This document shows, one piece after another, positions 7,597 through 8,771 of a stretch of DNA of 8,771 nucleotides. The notes below the pieces were generated by a model that saw only the letters and a list, made by a program, of their open reading frames with translations, was not told the origin of the DNA and did not search any database. Positions within the stretch are counted from its first letter, which is position 1. The number at the start of each line of letters is the position of its first letter. Origin of the DNA: Ignavibacteria bacterium UBA5771 (GTDB lineage Bacteria; Bacteroidota; Ignavibacteria; Kapaibacteriales; UBA2268); NCBI GenBank assembly GCA_002418685.1, contig DIEP01000039.1, positions 1 through 8,771 of the forward strand, in the 5' to 3' direction. A program made the position numbers and the translations under genes.

Positions 7597-8552
7597 TAGC
7601 TTAACTCCAACATTCTTTGAATAGGTTTTAATGCTTTTATGCGAATTTCTTCGGGAACATCTATTTCGGGATATAAATTTTCCAATGCAGAAATTATTTT
7701 ATCAAGTGTGTTCAAACGCATATATGGACACATATTGCAACTGCATCCTTCCAAGTCGGGAACTTCTAAATATATTTTTTCGGGAGCTTTCTTTTTCATT
7801 TCGTGAATTACTCCTGGCTCAGTAAGAATAATGAATTTTTGCTTATCGCTTTCGACTGCTCGACTAATAATTTTCGTTGTTGAACCAATAATATCGGCAT
7901 ATTTCAAAATATTAGGAGGACATTCGGGATGAGCAAGCACCTCAGCATCGGGATTTTCCGCGATTAATTCTTTGACTTTTTCTTCGGAAAACTTCTGATG
8001 AACTATGCAAGCACCATCCCATAAAATCATATCGCGACCGCTTGCTTGCTTCACAAATGAACCAAGAAATTTATCAGGTCCGAAGAGTACTTGCTTATCA
8101 AGTGGAATGGAATTCACGATTTTAGCTGCATTGGAAGAAGTGCAAATTATATCGCTCAATGCCTTGACTTCTGCTGAAGTATTTATATAGCTAACCACAA
8201 CAGAATTCGGATGGGACTCAATCCATTCTTGATATTCATCAGCGGGGGCAGAATCTGCCAAGGAACAACCTGCCATTAAATCAGGAACAATAACTTTTTT
8301 CGTAGGATTAAGGATTTTTGCAGTTTCAGCCATAAAATTCACTCCGCAAAAAAGTATAACGTCCTGTTCGACTTTTTGCGCAAATTGCGAGAGAGCAAGA
8401 GAATCGCCAATGAAATCCGCTATATCTTGAATATTAGGATCTTGGTAATAATGAGCAAGGATAATGGCATTCCGCTCGGCTTTTAATTGCATAATGCGAG
8501 AAATTTTCTCTTCATCTGTGAGAATTTTTTTATCTATATTATTTATTTGCAT
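7596..8552 (-). CDS. nadA: Quinolinate synthase (NadA)
   Basis: Oxygen-sensitive [4Fe-4S] enzyme condensing iminoaspartate with dihydroxyacetone phosphate to quinolinate, the second step of de novo NAD synthesis; cytosolic. The protein has 318 residues, within the usual range. The first domain has AHYYQ (33-37), followed by FCGVNFMAETAKIL (68-81). The three expected cluster-ligand cysteines are Cys96 in GCSLAD, Cys182 in GACIVH and Cys275 in CPYMRLNTL. HPEC (208-211) and GSTTKI (223-228) are further conserved blocks. Cys270 and Cys272 precede the third ligand, making a CxCxxC pattern rather than the CxxCxxC of Escherichia coli NadA. The ATG at 8552 is preceded only by a weak purine stretch (AAGAAG). 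It is the first gene of a nadA-nadC operon. nadB (L-aspartate oxidase) or an aspartate dehydrogenase, needed to make iminoaspartate, is not in the window. Confidence 0.97.
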   Translation of the reverse strand: MQINNIDKKILTDEEKISRIMQLKAERNAIILAHYYQDPNIQDIADFIGDSLALSQFAQKVEQDVILFCGVNFMAETAKILNPTKKVIVPDLMAGCSLADSAPADEYQEWIESHPNSVVVSYINTSAEVKALSDIICTSSNAAKIVNSIPLDKQVLFGPDKFLGSFVKQASGRDMILWDGACIVHQKFSEEKVKELIAENPDAEVLAHPECPPNILKYADIIGSTTKIISRAVESDKQKFIILTEPGVIHEMKKKAPEKIYLEVPDLEGCSCNMCPYMRLNTLDKIISALENLYPEIDVPEEIRIKALKPIQRMLELS

Positions 8553-8599
8553 CTTATCTGCTTCTTTTAATAAAAAATGATAATTGCTAACGCAACTTC

Positions 8600-8627
8600 A
8601 TATTAATTAATAACGACGAATTTTCAA
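8600..8627 (-). promoter_or_regulatory. Weak candidate promoter and palindrome upstream of nadA
   Basis: On the minus strand, TTGAAA (8627-8622) and TAATAT (8605-8600) are separated by 16 bp and would give a leader of roughly 40 nt. Between and overlapping them lies a perfect 12-bp palindrome, tattaattaata (8601-8612), which could be an operator. The -10 match is only four of six, and palindromes of this kind are common in AT-rich DNA. I cannot link it to a known NAD regulator. Confidence 0.2.
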
Positions 8628-8725
8628 TTTATGAATTTTGGTGTAATTCTAAATTAGTGAAAAGGAATAATAATGTAGGTATTATAATATTAGGTCATTA
8701 GTATTTTTCTTCCTCATTTACATTT

Positions 8726-8754
8726 CCCCCTCTTCATAAGAGGGGGCAGGGGGT
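8726..8754. repeat. G/C-rich perfect hairpin, probably part of a dispersed intergenic repeat
   Basis: ccccctctt (8726-8734) and aagaggggg (8738-8746) form a perfect 9-bp stem with a 3-nt loop. A second G run follows (caggggg, 8747-8753). The block is far more GC-rich than its surroundings. No T tract follows the stem on either strand, so it does not look like a rho-independent terminator. Short hairpins of the form CCCCCTCTT...AAGAGGGGG followed by AGGGGGTGTT recur in the intergenic DNA of several bacterial lineages; assigning it to such a family is from memory, not a search. The element may continue past the right edge of the window. Confidence 0.6.
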
Positions 8755-8771
8755 GTTCTCTCACCTTTATT

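Noticed and set aside
8726..8746. Rho-independent terminator of a gene to the right of the window
   Set aside because: The stem is strong, but no T tract follows it on either strand. A dispersed repeat fits better.
8741..8753. G-quadruplex
   Set aside because: Only two G5 runs are present, so there are too few tracts for a standard intramolecular quadruplex of three or more tetrads.

Overview
The window is AT-rich and reads as an ordinary chromosomal segment. All six recognisable genes lie on the minus strand, so transcription runs from the right edge to the left. In order of transcription they are nadA (8552-7596), nadC (7596-6739), a glycosyltransferase family 9 (heptosyltransferase-like) gene (6732-5731), a secreted PhoD-type alkaline phosphatase/phosphodiesterase (5477-4137), a RocA-type 1-pyrroline-5-carboxylate dehydrogenase (4047-2503), and lon (from 2203, running off the left edge with its C-terminus missing). 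I see no tRNA, rRNA, CRISPR array, transposase or phage gene.

Organism: low GC, Shine-Dalgarno sequences that are weak or absent for half of the genes, a signal peptide cleaved before Gln (LYA|Q), and a TAnnTTTG-type -7 element upstream of phoD suggest the Bacteroidota/Ignavibacteriota/Chlorobiota side of the tree. A LPS-type GT9 enzyme indicates a Gram-negative envelope. This placement is an inference; no taxonomic marker gene is present.

Layout: nadA-nadC-GT9 is a tight operon. nadA and nadC overlap in TAATG, and a 6-bp gap precedes the GT9 gene. NadA and NadC perform consecutive steps of de novo NAD synthesis (iminoaspartate to quinolinate to nicotinate mononucleotide). nadB is not in the window. 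The 253-bp gap at 5478-5730 precedes phoD and holds the most interesting regulatory signal: three TTAAYA hexamers in exact 11-bp phase, ending 9 bp before a possible -7 element. This is the geometry of a PhoB/PhoP-activated promoter, in front of a phosphatase. The 89-bp gap at 4048-4136 carries the dehydrogenase start signals. The 299-bp gap at 2204-2502 contains, in transcription order, a convincing rho-independent terminator for the dehydrogenase, a short GC-rich island that looks like a repeat or insertion relic, a candidate lon promoter, and a perfect 16-bp tandem duplication in the lon leader. The right end (8553-8771) holds the nadA upstream region and a G/C-rich perfect hairpin typical of dispersed intergenic repeats.

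The coding genes are all known families with intact visible active-site motifs. I found no previously undescribed multi-gene system. The observations worth following are in the intergenic DNA.
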